DNA from: JBFWYO01 sp050186335
GTDB lineage: Bacteria > Pseudomonadota > Alphaproteobacteria > Bin65
Length of the DNA: 64,000 nt
NCBI GenBank assembly: GCA_050186335.1
Contig: JBFWYO010000001.1
Location: 78,457-142,456 of the forward strand
Reading direction: 5' to 3'
The position numbers and the translations under genes are program-made. Below the pieces are notes generated by a model, which did not search any database, was not told where the DNA came from, and saw only the letters and a program-made list of their open reading frames with translations. Shown here one piece after another: positions 16,766 through 25,407 of this stretch (positions are counted from its first letter, which is position 1; each line of letters starts with the position of its first letter).

Positions 16766-17926
16766 ATGACGTCAAACCTGTCCGCGCCCGCCACGTCCGA
16801 AACCGGCGATGCGTTGCTGCTCACGCCCGGCCCGTTGACGACCTCGCGGCGCGTCAAGGAAGTCATGGTGCACGATTGGGGCTCGCGCGATGCCGCCTTC
16901 GTGCGAATCAATCAGGAGGTCCTCGAGCGCATCGTCGCCATTGCCGGCGGCGGCGGCGATTACGTCGCCGTGCCGATGCAGGGCAGCGGCACGTTCGCGG
17001 TCGAAGCGATGCTGACCAGCTTCGTGCCGAAAGCCGGCAAGGTGCTGATCTTGATCAACGGCGCATACGGCAGGCGCGCCTTGCGCATTGCCGAAATCGC
17101 CGGCCGCGCGGTCGATCGCCTGGAAACGCCGGAAGACACGCCGCCCGATCTGGCGGCGCTCGACTTGCGACTCGCGCACGAGCGCGCGATCACGCACGTC
17201 TTTGCCGTGCATTGCGAGACCACCAGCGGCATCCTCAATCCGATCGAAGCGATCGCCGGCATCGTCGCGCGGCATGGACGGAAGCTGCTGGTCGACGCGA
17301 TGAGCGCATTCGGCGCGCTGCCGCTCAATCCGCGCACGGCTCCGTACGATGCGCTCGCCGCATCCAGCAACAAATGCCTGGAAGGCGTGCCGGGCATGGG
17401 CTTCGTCGTGGCCCGGCTGGATGCGCTCAAGGCCACCAAGGGCAACGCCACCACCCTGGTACTCGATCTGCTCGATCAACTCGAGGCACTGCAGAAAACC
17501 GGCCAATGGCGTTTCACGCCGCCCATTCATACGATCGTTTCGCTGCATCAGGCGATCCTCGAACACGCGGCCGAGGGCGGCGTTGCCGGCCGCGGCGGGC
17601 GCTATGCCGCCAATTGCAGGACGCTGACCGACGGGTTGCGTGCGCTCGGTTTCCAGACCTTGTTGCCGGACGAATTGCAGGCGCCGATCATCGTCACCGT
17701 ACACATGCCGGCGGATCCGAATTTTCATTTCCAGACATTCTATGATCGGCTGAAGGAACGCGGCTACGTGATCTATCCGGGCAAGCTGACCGTCGCCGAC
17801 AGTTTCCGCATCGGCTGCATCGGTCGGCTCAATCCGGATCACATGCACGGCGTGTTGGCCGCGATCAAGGCGATCCTGGCCGATATGGGCGTCGTCAATT
17901 GCTCGCCCAAGCAGGCGGCTGCGTGA
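16766..17926 (+). CDS. phnW: 2-aminoethylphosphonate-pyruvate transaminase
   Basis: A 386-residue PLP-dependent aminotransferase. The start LLLTPGPLTTSRRVKEVM and the GGGGDYVAVPMQGSGTFAVEAML stretch are typical of PhnW; the PLP lysine is in SSNKCLEGVPG near residue 204, and VDAMSAFGALP holds the cofactor-binding Asp. PhnW converts 2-aminoethylphosphonate plus pyruvate to phosphonoacetaldehyde plus alanine. Downstream genes encode a 2-aminoethylphosphonate-type importer and a PhnZ-like HD protein, which supports the call. No phosphonoacetaldehyde hydrolase (phnX) or dehydrogenase gene is visible nearby. Confidence 0.88.
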   Translation: MTSNLSAPATSETGDALLLTPGPLTTSRRVKEVMVHDWGSRDAAFVRINQEVLERIVAIAGGGGDYVAVPMQGSGTFAVEAMLTSFVPKAGKVLILINGAYGRRALRIAEIAGRAVDRLETPEDTPPDLAALDLRLAHERAITHVFAVHCETTSGILNPIEAIAGIVARHGRKLLVDAMSAFGALPLNPRTAPYDALAASSNKCLEGVPGMGFVVARLDALKATKGNATTLVLDLLDQLEALQKTGQWRFTPPIHTIVSLHQAILEHAAEGGVAGRGGRYAANCRTLTDGLRALGFQTLLPDELQAPIIVTVHMPADPNFHFQTFYDRLKERGYVIYPGKLTVADSFRIGCIGRLNPDHMHGVLAAIKAILADMGVVNCSPKQAAA

Positions 17927-18143
17927 CCGTCATCGGTCTGTAACCGGCACCAGGCAAACTTGCTTCGCTGGCGTCGGCCTCGGCGCGCGACTTGACGCGA
18001 TGGGCGCGCCGCCCGGGCTCCGAATCGTCGGTTCGTGGGGCGGGACTCATTCGGGGCCGCATTTGGCCGCGGCGCGGGGACTGGGGGATCGGAAGTTGAA
18101 TCAACGCGTTGCAGTTCATGCTGTTTCGCCGCAGGATCGGCGC

Positions 18144-19265
18144 ATGAACTTACCGATCGGCGCAACCAAGAGCCCGCCGGGGAGCGGGCGCGCGGCGGGG
18201 CCCTACCTCAAGATCGAACGCCTGACCAAGCGATTCGGCTCGTTCGCCGCCCTGCAGGATATTTCGCTTGAGGTCGCCACCGGCGAGTTCGTCTGCTTTC
18301 TGGGCCCGTCCGGCTGCGGCAAAACCACGCTGCTGCGCTGCATCGCCGGGCTGGAAACCCACAGCGCGGGACGCATTGAACAGGCCGGCAAGGACGTGTC
18401 CGCGCTGCCGCCGCGCGCGCGCGACTTCGGCATCGTGTTCCAATCCTATGCGCTGTTCCCCAACCTGTCGGCCGCGGCGAACGTGGGATACGGTCTGGTC
18501 AGCCGGGGCCTGTCGCGCGCCGAGATTGCTGCGCGCGTGGCCGATTTGCTCAAGCTGGTCGGCCTGCCCGACGCCGGCGCGAAGTATCCCGCGCAATTGT
18601 CCGGCGGCCAACAGCAACGCGTCGCCTTGGCCCGCGCGCTGGCGACGTCGCCCGGCCTGCTGCTGCTGGACGAGCCGCTCTCGGCGCTCGATGCGCGCGT
18701 GCGCATCCGGTTGCGGCACGAAATCCGGGCGCTGCAGCGGCGGCTCGGTCTGACCACCATAATGGTCACGCACGATCAGGAAGAGGCGCTCACCATGGCC
18801 GACCGGATCGTGGTCATGAATCACGGCGTCATCGAACAGGACGGCACGCCGCTCGCGATCTATCGCGGTCCGCGCACGCCGTTCGTCGCCGATTTCGTCG
18901 GCACGATGAATTTCCTGGACGGCAAGCTGGTTTCCGACGCGCGCGTCCGCGTCGGCGCCCAGGACTTGGTCTGCGGCGGCGACCACGGCGTGCCTGTCGG
19001 TGCTGCGGTGCGTCTCTGCATCCGTCCCGAGGACGTGCAGGTGCGCAGCGTCGACGCGGCGACACCGAACGCGCTGACCGTAACGATCGAGTCGATCGAT
19101 TTTCTCGGGCCGTACGGACGCGCCCAATTGACGCCGGAGGTCAACGGCGTGCCGCCGCTCACGGCGGATTTTTCGTCGAACCTGATGCGCGATCTCGGCG
19201 TCGCCGTCGGCCAGCGTCTCGTCGTCGCGCTGCCGCCGGATCGGCTGCGGCTGTTCGTGGCCTAG
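18144..19265 (+). CDS. phnT: ABC transporter ATP-binding protein, 2-aminoethylphosphonate type
   Basis: A 373-residue ATPase of the spermidine/iron (PotA/FbpC) type. Walker A GPSGCGKTT, Q-loop FQSYALFPNLSAAAN, signature LSGGQQQR and Walker B LLLDEPLSALD are followed by a C-terminal TOBE-like domain (CIRPEDVQVR). It matches the ATPases paired with PhnW clusters. I use ATG 18144 (MNLPIGATK); the frame stays open back to 18000 but that leader is not conserved in character. Four bases separate it from the permease. Confidence 0.85.
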   Translation: MNLPIGATKSPPGSGRAAGPYLKIERLTKRFGSFAALQDISLEVATGEFVCFLGPSGCGKTTLLRCIAGLETHSAGRIEQAGKDVSALPPRARDFGIVFQSYALFPNLSAAANVGYGLVSRGLSRAEIAARVADLLKLVGLPDAGAKYPAQLSGGQQQRVALARALATSPGLLLLDEPLSALDARVRIRLRHEIRALQRRLGLTTIMVTHDQEEALTMADRIVVMNHGVIEQDGTPLAIYRGPRTPFVADFVGTMNFLDGKLVSDARVRVGAQDLVCGGDHGVPVGAAVRLCIRPEDVQVRSVDAATPNALTVTIESIDFLGPYGRAQLTPEVNGVPPLTADFSSNLMRDLGVAVGQRLVVALPPDRLRLFVA

Positions 19266-19269
19266 GCCG

Positions 19270-20991
19270 ATGGTCGGTCCCGCCGCCGAAACCCTGCCCG
19301 GCGCGCCGCCACCGGCGCGCGCCGTCAGACTGCGCTGGAGCGCCGACGATTTCGTCATGTGCGCCGGCCTGGTGCTGCTGCTCCTGTTCCTGCTCGTCTT
19401 CATCGGCGTGCCGCTGTGGGCGTTGCTGTCCAAAGGATTTCAGGACAAGACCGGAGAATATGTAGGTTTTGCCAATTTTCTGGCTTATTTCCGAACCGGC
19501 GCGCCGCTCGATTCGCTCAAGCACAGTCTGACCGTATCGGCGCTGGCAACCGCGATCGTCGTCCCGCTGGCGTTCGTCTACGCCTACGCGCTGACGCGAA
19601 GCTGCATGGCCTTGAAGGGCTTGTTCGGGGCGCTGGCATTGATCCCGATTCTGGCGCCGTCGCTGCTGCCGGCGCTGTCGCTGGTGTATATTTTCGGCAA
19701 TCAGGGCTTCCTCAAGATTCTGCTGTTCGGCGAATCCGTTTACGGGCCGATCGGCATCGTCATTGCGCAGGTATTCTACTGCTTTCCGTTCGCGGTGATG
19801 ATTCTGGTGACGGCGCTGCGCATCGCCGACGGGCGCCTGTACGAAGCCGCGGACGCGCTCGGCGCGTCGCGCATGCGCATTTTCTGGACCGTTACCTTGC
19901 CGGGCGCGAAGTACGGGTTGGTCAGCGCGGCCTTCGTCGTGTTCACGCTGGTCATCACCGATTTCGGCATCCCCAAGGTGATCGGCGGCCAGTACAACGT
20001 GCTGTCGACCGACGTCTATAAGCAGGTCATCGGCCAGCAGAATTTCGAGATGGGCGCCGTCGTCGGCCTGGTCCTGCTGGTGCCGGCGATCCTGTCGTTC
20101 GGCGTCGATCGTTTGGTGCAGCGCCGGCAGGTCGCGATGCTGTCGGCGCGCGCCGTGCCGCTGGTACCCAAATCCAGCCCCGCATTCGACCGCACGATGT
20201 TCGCGTTCTGCGCCATCGTTGCCGGGCTGCTGTTGTTCGTGCTGCTGGTCGCCGTGTGGGGTTCGTTCGTGTCGTTCTGGCCCTACAACCTGTCGCTCAG
20301 TTTGAAGAACTACGATTTTGCCACGCACGACGATTCCGGATGGCGATCCTACTGGCACTCGCTGGAAATGGCGGCCTGGACCGCGCTGGCCGGCACGCTT
20401 GTGGTGTTTTCCGGCGGCTGGCTGATCGAGAAATCCAAGGGCTTCGCGGTGCTGAAGTTTCCCGCGCACTTGCTCGCGATGCTGCCGCTCGCGGTGCCCG
20501 GGCTGGTGCTCGGGCTGGCCTATATCTTTTTCTTCAACGCGCCCTGGAATCCTTTGAATTTCCTTTACGGCACGCTGGCCATACTCGTGCTCAACTCGGT
20601 TGCGCATTTCTACACGGTCGGCCACCTCACGTCGCTCACCGCGCTGAAGCAGATCGATCCGGAATTCGAATCGGTCTCCGCGTCGCTCAAGGCGCCGGTG
20701 CTGCGCACGTTCGCACGTGTGACCGTGCCGGTTTGCGTGCCGGCGATCCTCGATATCGGCATCTATTTCTTCGTCAACGCGATGACGACCGTTTCGGCGG
20801 TGATCTTCCTGTATTCCGCGAACACCAAACTGGCCTCGATCGCCGTCGTCAGCATGGACGATACCGGCGCCACGGCCGCGGCCGCCGCGATGGCGTCGCT
20901 GATCTTCGCGACGTCCGCCGCGGTGCGCGGCTTGCACGGTCTGCTGTCGCGCCGGCTGGTGGCGCGCACGCAGGCCTGGCGGCGGCGCTAG
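19270..20991 (+). CDS. ABC transporter permease, fused two-unit type (2-aminoethylphosphonate/iron-like)
   Basis: A 573-residue membrane protein with about twelve spans. Two copies of the binding-protein-dependent permease domain lie in tandem: the first has the EAA loop YEAADALGASRMRIFWTVTLPG near residue 195, the second has the region SVSASLKAPVLRTFARVTVP near residue 480. Fused permeases of this length occur in iron(III)-type and in 2-aminoethylphosphonate importers. Together with the ATPase it forms a complete channel, but the periplasmic binding protein is not encoded in this cluster. Confidence 0.87.
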   Translation: MVGPAAETLPGAPPPARAVRLRWSADDFVMCAGLVLLLLFLLVFIGVPLWALLSKGFQDKTGEYVGFANFLAYFRTGAPLDSLKHSLTVSALATAIVVPLAFVYAYALTRSCMALKGLFGALALIPILAPSLLPALSLVYIFGNQGFLKILLFGESVYGPIGIVIAQVFYCFPFAVMILVTALRIADGRLYEAADALGASRMRIFWTVTLPGAKYGLVSAAFVVFTLVITDFGIPKVIGGQYNVLSTDVYKQVIGQQNFEMGAVVGLVLLVPAILSFGVDRLVQRRQVAMLSARAVPLVPKSSPAFDRTMFAFCAIVAGLLLFVLLVAVWGSFVSFWPYNLSLSLKNYDFATHDDSGWRSYWHSLEMAAWTALAGTLVVFSGGWLIEKSKGFAVLKFPAHLLAMLPLAVPGLVLGLAYIFFFNAPWNPLNFLYGTLAILVLNSVAHFYTVGHLTSLTALKQIDPEFESVSASLKAPVLRTFARVTVPVCVPAILDIGIYFFVNAMTTVSAVIFLYSANTKLASIAVVSMDDTGATAAAAAMASLIFATSAAVRGLHGLLSRRLVARTQAWRRR

Positions 20992-21036
20992 ACGATCGAG
21001 TTGCGGTGGCGGCCGACGCCGCTTCGCCGCCTGGGC

Positions 21037-21585
21037 TCAGTTTGCGTCCGCCAAATCCATCAACAACGGTGCGTAATGCGCCAGCGTCTTGGTGGGCAGG
21101 CCCGGCACTTTTGCATCGTCGTCCCATCGGCGCAGGGCAATCGCGTCGCGTGCGCCCGGCAAAGCCAGAAAACGCCGGCGTTCGGCCTCGCCCATCGGCC
21201 CGCCTTGCAGGACCAGGCTGCGCCGCGATGCCGGCGACAGATGCGCGCCATAGCCGTCTTCCACGGCGGCCAGGTAGCGTTTGGCGGCGACATGCCAACG
21301 CACCGGTTCGGCGACCGCAGCGCCGAAGATCTTCCGCAATGCCGCCGCGGCGATCCGCTCGTGGCGGTCGTCGCGGCGCTGCCCGAATCCCGTCGTGTCG
21401 CGGCGGCGCAGAAGATGACCGACGTCGTGCAGCAATGCCGCTGCGATCAGCGGCCGCGCCGCGCCGTCGCGTTCGGCGCGCTGGGCGCATTGCAGCGCGT
21501 GCGCGGTTTGCGTCACCGCTTCGTCGCCGTATAGCGCATTGCCCTTGTTCGCGATCGCATCGAGCAGATATGCGATATGTTCCAT
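21037..21585 (-). CDS. PhnZ-like HD-domain protein of phosphonate degradation clusters
   Basis: A protein of about 182 residues. The HD motif is AALLHDVGHLL, with further His in DRHERIAA and VRWHVAAKRYL, giving the mixed-valent di-iron site of PhnZ-like oxygenases. Near the N terminus, LYGDEAVTQTAHALQCA has the Y-x-x-E spacing of the PhnZ Tyr and Glu lid residues. PhnZ cleaves 1-hydroxy-2-aminoethylphosphonate oxidatively. The start is uncertain: ATG 21585 fits family length, whereas ATGs at 21597 and 21630 or the frame to 21738 are longer. It converges with the permease gene, 45 bases apart. Confidence 0.75.
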   Translation of the reverse strand: MEHIAYLLDAIANKGNALYGDEAVTQTAHALQCAQRAERDGAARPLIAAALLHDVGHLLRRRDTTGFGQRRDDRHERIAAAALRKIFGAAVAEPVRWHVAAKRYLAAVEDGYGAHLSPASRRSLVLQGGPMGEAERRRFLALPGARDAIALRRWDDDAKVPGLPTKTLAHYAPLLMDLADAN

Positions 21586-21688
21586 GCCGCCGCCCATCCG
21601 CCGGGTCCGTTCGAAGGCGGAGGCGATCATACCGGCAATGTGTTGCCGTATCGTGTCGGTCGTGGAGATATTCGGCCGGCGCGCGGCG

Positions 21689-22168
21689 TCAGTATGGCGT
21701 GCCGTCCTTATGCATGAACACCGCGCCGCCGCCGACATGTTCGAACTTCATGTCGACGTCGGGATACACGCCCTTTTCGCCCGCCACGCGGTCGCCGATC
21801 TCAAGGAACACGGCGTCCTTGCTCGATCGATTGACCAGATGATGACCGTTGGCAACGCCGGCCTTGAACCCGGCCGCCATGCCCGGCTTCAGGATCGTTT
21901 CGCCGTTGTCGTCGATCAGCACGACTTCGCCTTCAAGCATGAAGATCAGCTCGTCTTCCTTGTGGTGCCAATGGCGCAGGGCCGACCACGCGCCCGGTTC
22001 CAGGCGCGTCAGGTTGACGCCGAAGCCGGTCAACCCGAACAGGTTGCCGAGCGCGCGTTTGGTTCGGCCGGCGACGAATTTCTTGAATTCGTCGGGATAC
22101 TGCGTCAATCCGCGCACGCCCTTCAATTCGGCGGCGACAACGGCAACGGGCGGCTTTTCCTGGCTCAT
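21689..22168 (-). CDS. Cupin-domain protein
   Basis: A 159-residue protein with one cupin barrel. The motif RHWHHKEDELIFMLEGEVVLIDDNGE has the His-x-His..Glu metal ligands, and NGHHLVN gives the last His. The N terminus is extended by about 50 residues. A strong GGGGAGGAATCAGTC ribosome site sits upstream of ATG 22168. Function is unknown; the divergent neighbour is an RraA-like protein and a DapB-like protein follows it, so it may take part in the same small-molecule pathway. Confidence 0.78.
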   Translation of the reverse strand: MSQEKPPVAVVAAELKGVRGLTQYPDEFKKFVAGRTKRALGNLFGLTGFGVNLTRLEPGAWSALRHWHHKEDELIFMLEGEVVLIDDNGETILKPGMAAGFKAGVANGHHLVNRSSKDAVFLEIGDRVAGEKGVYPDVDMKFEHVGGGAVFMHKDGTPY

Positions 22169-22290
22169 GACTGATTCCTCCCCAAGCTCGACGGTAATGC
22201 CGACAGCATAATCGATCCGGCGCGTTCGGTGCGAGGCCGCTTTCGCGGGTCGCCCCAACCGTTATGATCGGCTTCGGGACGGAGGATTTC

Positions 22291-22941
22291 ATGGACCAGG
22301 AAGCGTTGATCGAGGCCCTGCGCAAGGTGGCGTGCGCGTCGCTGGCCGATGCCATCGAACAGGTTGCGGCGCGGCCGGGCCATCTCGATCCGTCGATCCG
22401 GCCGCAGATCAACGATCGTCGCATGGTCGGCCCGGCGGTCACGATTGCCTGCGTGGCGACCGACGAACGCGTGCCGCCGCAGCATTCGCTCGAGGCGATC
22501 GATCAGGCGGCGCCCGGCAGCGTCGTCGTGATCGGCGCGGACGGCAAAACCGACGTCGCCTTGTGGGGCGGGCTGATGTCCGCCGGCGCATTCGCACGCG
22601 GCCTCGCGGGCGCGGTCCTCGACGGCGGCGTGCGCGACGTGGTGGAAATCAAACGCGAATACGATTTTCCGATTTACGCGCGCGACGTGACGCTCGGCAT
22701 CATGATCGGCCGCTTCAAGACCGTCGCCGCCAACGTGCCGGTGCTGTGCGGCGGGATCACCATCCATCCCGGCGACATCATCGTGGCGGACGCCGACGGC
22801 GTGGTTGCCGTGCCGCACGTGCACGCGGAAGCCATCTTGAAACTCGCCGGCGAGATCGACGAGCGCGAAACCGAACAGGCCAAGTTGATCGTGCAGGAAA
22901 AGTCCGTGCTCAAGGGCTTGGCCAAGTACGGACGAATTTAG
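22291..22941 (+). CDS. RraA-like family protein (4-hydroxy-4-methyl-2-oxoglutarate aldolase fold)
   Basis: A 216-residue protein. It carries GRPGHLDPSIRPQ-type N-terminal region, then the RraA/HMG aldolase core PGSVVVIGADGKTDVALWGG and VLDGGVRDVVEIKR (the D-G-G-x-R-D loop binds metal and substrate), and VHPGDIIVADADGVVAVP-like end (ITIHPGDIIVADADG). Fold members cleave 4-hydroxy-4-methyl-2-oxoglutarate or related beta-hydroxy keto acids, or inhibit RNase E. The metabolic aldolase role fits better here. Start ATG 22291 has GGAGG upstream; 22264 is an unneeded extension. It is followed after 9 bases by a DapB-like gene. Confidence 0.8.
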   Translation: MDQEALIEALRKVACASLADAIEQVAARPGHLDPSIRPQINDRRMVGPAVTIACVATDERVPPQHSLEAIDQAAPGSVVVIGADGKTDVALWGGLMSAGAFARGLAGAVLDGGVRDVVEIKREYDFPIYARDVTLGIMIGRFKTVAANVPVLCGGITIHPGDIIVADADGVVAVPHVHAEAILKLAGEIDERETEQAKLIVQEKSVLKGLAKYGRI

Positions 22942-22950
22942 GGGACGCTC

Positions 22951-23763
22951 ATGGCACTCAAGATTTGCATCGCCGGCGCGACCGGCTGGACCGGCTCGGC
23001 GCTGGTCGACGCCATTCTCAAGGCCGACGATCTGCAGCTGGTCGGCGCCGTGGCGCGCAAGGCGGCGGGGCAGGATATCGGCGCCGCCCTCGGCCGCGCC
23101 GCCGTCGGGGTGAAGGTGCAGCCGACGGTAGCGGCCGCTCTTGACGCAGCGCCGACCGACGTGCTGATCGAATATTCCTCCTCGACGATCGCCAAGGCAA
23201 ATGCGCTGACGGCGATCGCACGCGGTGTGGCCGTGGTGCTCGGGACCTCGGGCCTCGCCGCGGAGGATTTCGCCAAGATTGAGATTGCGGCGCGGGCAAA
23301 AAACGTCGGAGTCATCGCATCCGGCAATTTCTCGATCACCGCCAGCCTGTTACAGCGCTTCGCCGAACTCGCCGTCCATTTCGTCGATCATTACGAAATC
23401 ATCGATTACGCCTCGGCCGGCAAGCTCGATACGCCGTCGGGCACGGCGCGCGAATTGGCCGATCGGTTGGGCGCCGCGAAGCCGCCGAAAATCGGTAAGC
23501 CGGTCGTGGATCTGAACGGTCCGCAAGAAACGCGCGGGGCGTCGATTGCCGGGGTGCAGGTTCATGCCGTGCGCCTGCCGGGTTACGTGCTGTCGGTCGA
23601 AACGCAGTTCGGTTTGCCCGGCGAACGGCTGACGATCCGCCACGATGCCGGCGAAAGCGCCTTACCCTACGTCGCCGGCACTCTGGTCGCGGCGCGCAAG
23701 GTCGGCCAAATTAATGGCTTGGTGCGCGGCTTTGATCGGATCTTGTTCGGCGATCTCAGCTAA
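22951..23763 (+). CDS. DapB-like reductase lacking the catalytic His pair
   Basis: A 270-residue protein homologous to 4-hydroxy-tetrahydrodipicolinate reductase. The nucleotide loop is IAGATGWTGSALVDAI instead of the usual GxxGRMG. ASGNFSITASLL and DTPSGTARELA align with the DapB NFSxGV and DAPSGTA motifs. In E. coli DapB the active site reads E-x-H-H-x-x-K before DAPSGTA; here the aligned stretch is DYASAGK (153-158), so both His are replaced by Ala154 and Ser155 while Lys158 remains. It is likely a paralogue with another substrate, perhaps a catabolic dehydrogenase working with the adjacent RraA-like enzyme. Confidence 0.8.
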   Translation: MALKICIAGATGWTGSALVDAILKADDLQLVGAVARKAAGQDIGAALGRAAVGVKVQPTVAAALDAAPTDVLIEYSSSTIAKANALTAIARGVAVVLGTSGLAAEDFAKIEIAARAKNVGVIASGNFSITASLLQRFAELAVHFVDHYEIIDYASAGKLDTPSGTARELADRLGAAKPPKIGKPVVDLNGPQETRGASIAGVQVHAVRLPGYVLSVETQFGLPGERLTIRHDAGESALPYVAGTLVAARKVGQINGLVRGFDRILFGDLS

Positions 23764-23832
23764 CGGCGCGGCATCAGAAGGCGCAAGCCTGACCTGATCG
23801 AAACGCTGCGACTCGTCGGGACGGATCGATCG

Positions 23833-23872
23833 TCCCAGCGACGGACATCGAGGGACGGCCCGTCGCTTGGGA
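23833..23872. terminator. Hairpin between convergent genes, possible bidirectional terminator
   Basis: Arms TCCCAGCGACGG (23833-23844) and CCGTCGCTTGGGA (23860-23872) pair over 12 bases with one bulged T. The hairpin lies 70 bases after the DapB-like stop and 46 bases after the end of the convergent cyclophilin-like gene. There is no T-run, so it may be a pause or attenuation structure rather than a true intrinsic terminator. Confidence 0.35.
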
Positions 23873-23917
23873 TGCTTCACTGGCGGTCCGCGATGTTCGA
23901 GAGGGGGTGGTTGGGCG

Positions 23918-24328
23918 TCAGCGCGCACGCTCAATCCGCACGGTCACGGAGCCGGGCCGGTCGAAAATCGAAACATCGCCCACAACTTGCCCAAGGATAA
24001 TGATCCCCGGCGCAGGGACGCGGCCTGCTCGGTAGTAGATGACGAAGTGATCCGAGGACCAAAGGCCCAGTGTGCCTTTCTCGAAAGGCGTTTGCCGCGC
24101 GACCTCGGGGAGCGGTGATGGCAGGTTTCCCGTCTTTTCCTGACGGAGATGGTCTCGCATTTGAATCGTGATCGGCAGAAGCCAAAGCAGCGAATTGGCG
24201 GCGACGTTGTCCGTCAGATTGGCAGTGACGCTGCCCCATTCAGAGGAGATCAGGATACGCTCTTGAGCCGTCGATGGTCCCACCGACCCGATAATGAAGA
24301 CGATAGCCGTCAAAATCCTTTTTAACAT
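23918..24328 (-). CDS. Secreted cyclophilin-like fold protein
   Basis: A 136-residue exported protein. A signal peptide (MLKRILTAIVFIIGSVGPST, then AQ) precedes a domain with the run TANLTDNVAANSLLWLLPITIQM, ending DVSIFDRPGSVTVRIER. The layout and this stretch match the small cyclophilin-like domain (DUF3830/Cyclophil_like class) rather than true cyclophilins; catalytic cis-trans isomerase residues are not evident. Function is unknown. It lies downstream of the MetE-like gene on the same strand, 51 bases away, and may be co-transcribed. Confidence 0.7.
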   Translation of the reverse strand: MLKRILTAIVFIIGSVGPSTAQERILISSEWGSVTANLTDNVAANSLLWLLPITIQMRDHLRQEKTGNLPSPLPEVARQTPFEKGTLGLWSSDHFVIYYRAGRVPAPGIIILGQVVGDVSIFDRPGSVTVRIERAR

Positions 24329-24378
24329 GAGGCGTGCTCCGAACTTACCTGCTTCGGGAAACAGGGCGCCTAGGCTCC

Positions 24379-25407
24379 TCAGCGCACCGTCGAGGTCGCG
24401 CGCATCAGCGCCGCCCCTTGCGCCAGCGCCGCCAATTTGGCGGCGGCCACGGAGCGGGTCATCGGCACCATGCCGCAATTGGTGCACGGCACGATACGGT
24501 CGGCCGGCGCGTACTTCAGCGCCTCGCGCAGCACCCCGGCGACGGCTTCCGGAGTCTCGATCCTGTCGGTCGCCACGTCGATGGCGCCGACCAGGACGTC
24601 CTTGCCCTCCAAGAGGCCGATCAGCGACATCGGCACGTGGGAATGGATGCACTCGATCGAGACCTGGTCGATCGAGCTTTTCGCCAGCGCCGGGAACACA
24701 TGTTCGTATTGGCGCCATTCGCTGCCCAGGGTTTCCTTCCATTTGATGTTGGCGTCGATGCCGTAGCCGTAGCAGATATGTACCGCCGTGGTGCAATTCA
24801 GCCCTTGCGCCGCGCGTTCCAACGCGGCGACACCCCATTCGCCGACCGCGTCGCCGTACACGTTGAACGCAGGCTCGTCGAACTGGATCACGTCGACGCC
24901 GGCCGCCTCAAGTTCCAGCGCCTCGTCATTGAGCGCTTCGGCAAACGCCATGGCCATGCGCGGCCTGTCGCCGTAATGCGCATCGGCCAGCGTGTCCACG
25001 ATGGTCATGGGGCCCGGCAGGGTGAATTTAAGTCTGCGCGAGGTTTGCGCGCGCGCGAAGCGCGCTTCGTCGCCGTGCACCGAATGGCGCCGCTTGATCG
25101 GCCCGGCCACCACCGGGCAATCGGCATCGTACCTGTTGTTGCGGATCGGAATGCGTTGCTTGCGGCTGAAATCGATGCCGTCCAGCGTTTCCAGGAAGCC
25201 GTGCACGAAATGCTGCCGGCTCTGCTCCCCGTCGGTGACGATATCGATGCCGGCGCGTTCCTGGTCCTGAATCGCAAGCCGCACCGCATCGCGCTTGGCT
25301 TCGGCCAATATGGCGGGATCGGTATGCACCCAAGGCGCCCATAGGAGTTTCGGCTTCGCCAGCCAGGACGGCTTCGGCAGGCTTCCGGCGATGGTGGTTT
25401 CAAACAT
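24379..25407 (-). CDS. MetE-like cobalamin-independent methyltransferase (C-terminal domain type)
   Basis: A 342-residue protein equal to the catalytic half of MetE. Zinc-binding positions are visible: VHICYGYG (His, Cys), IECIHSH and VPCTNCGMVP (Cys). The start ETTIAGSLPKPSWL is typical of the core MetE/MesX-type family, which transfers methyl groups to thiols such as homocysteine from a methyl donor other than full-length MetE uses. Gene start overlaps the hutH stop by 8 bases, so the two are translated as a pair. The true methyl donor is unknown. Confidence 0.82.
   Translation of the reverse strand: MFETTIAGSLPKPSWLAKPKLLWAPWVHTDPAILAEAKRDAVRLAIQDQERAGIDIVTDGEQSRQHFVHGFLETLDGIDFSRKQRIPIRNNRYDADCPVVAGPIKRRHSVHGDEARFARAQTSRRLKFTLPGPMTIVDTLADAHYGDRPRMAMAFAEALNDEALELEAAGVDVIQFDEPAFNVYGDAVGEWGVAALERAAQGLNCTTAVHICYGYGIDANIKWKETLGSEWRQYEHVFPALAKSSIDQVSIECIHSHVPMSLIGLLEGKDVLVGAIDVATDRIETPEAVAGVLREALKYAPADRIVPCTNCGMVPMTRSVAAAKLAALAQGAALMRATSTVR

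Noticed and set aside
15192..16775. A 527-codon minus-strand open frame
   Set aside because: It lies antisense to the outer-membrane protein gene and lacks any motif; the plus-strand protein has a signal peptide, an RBS and beta-barrel composition.
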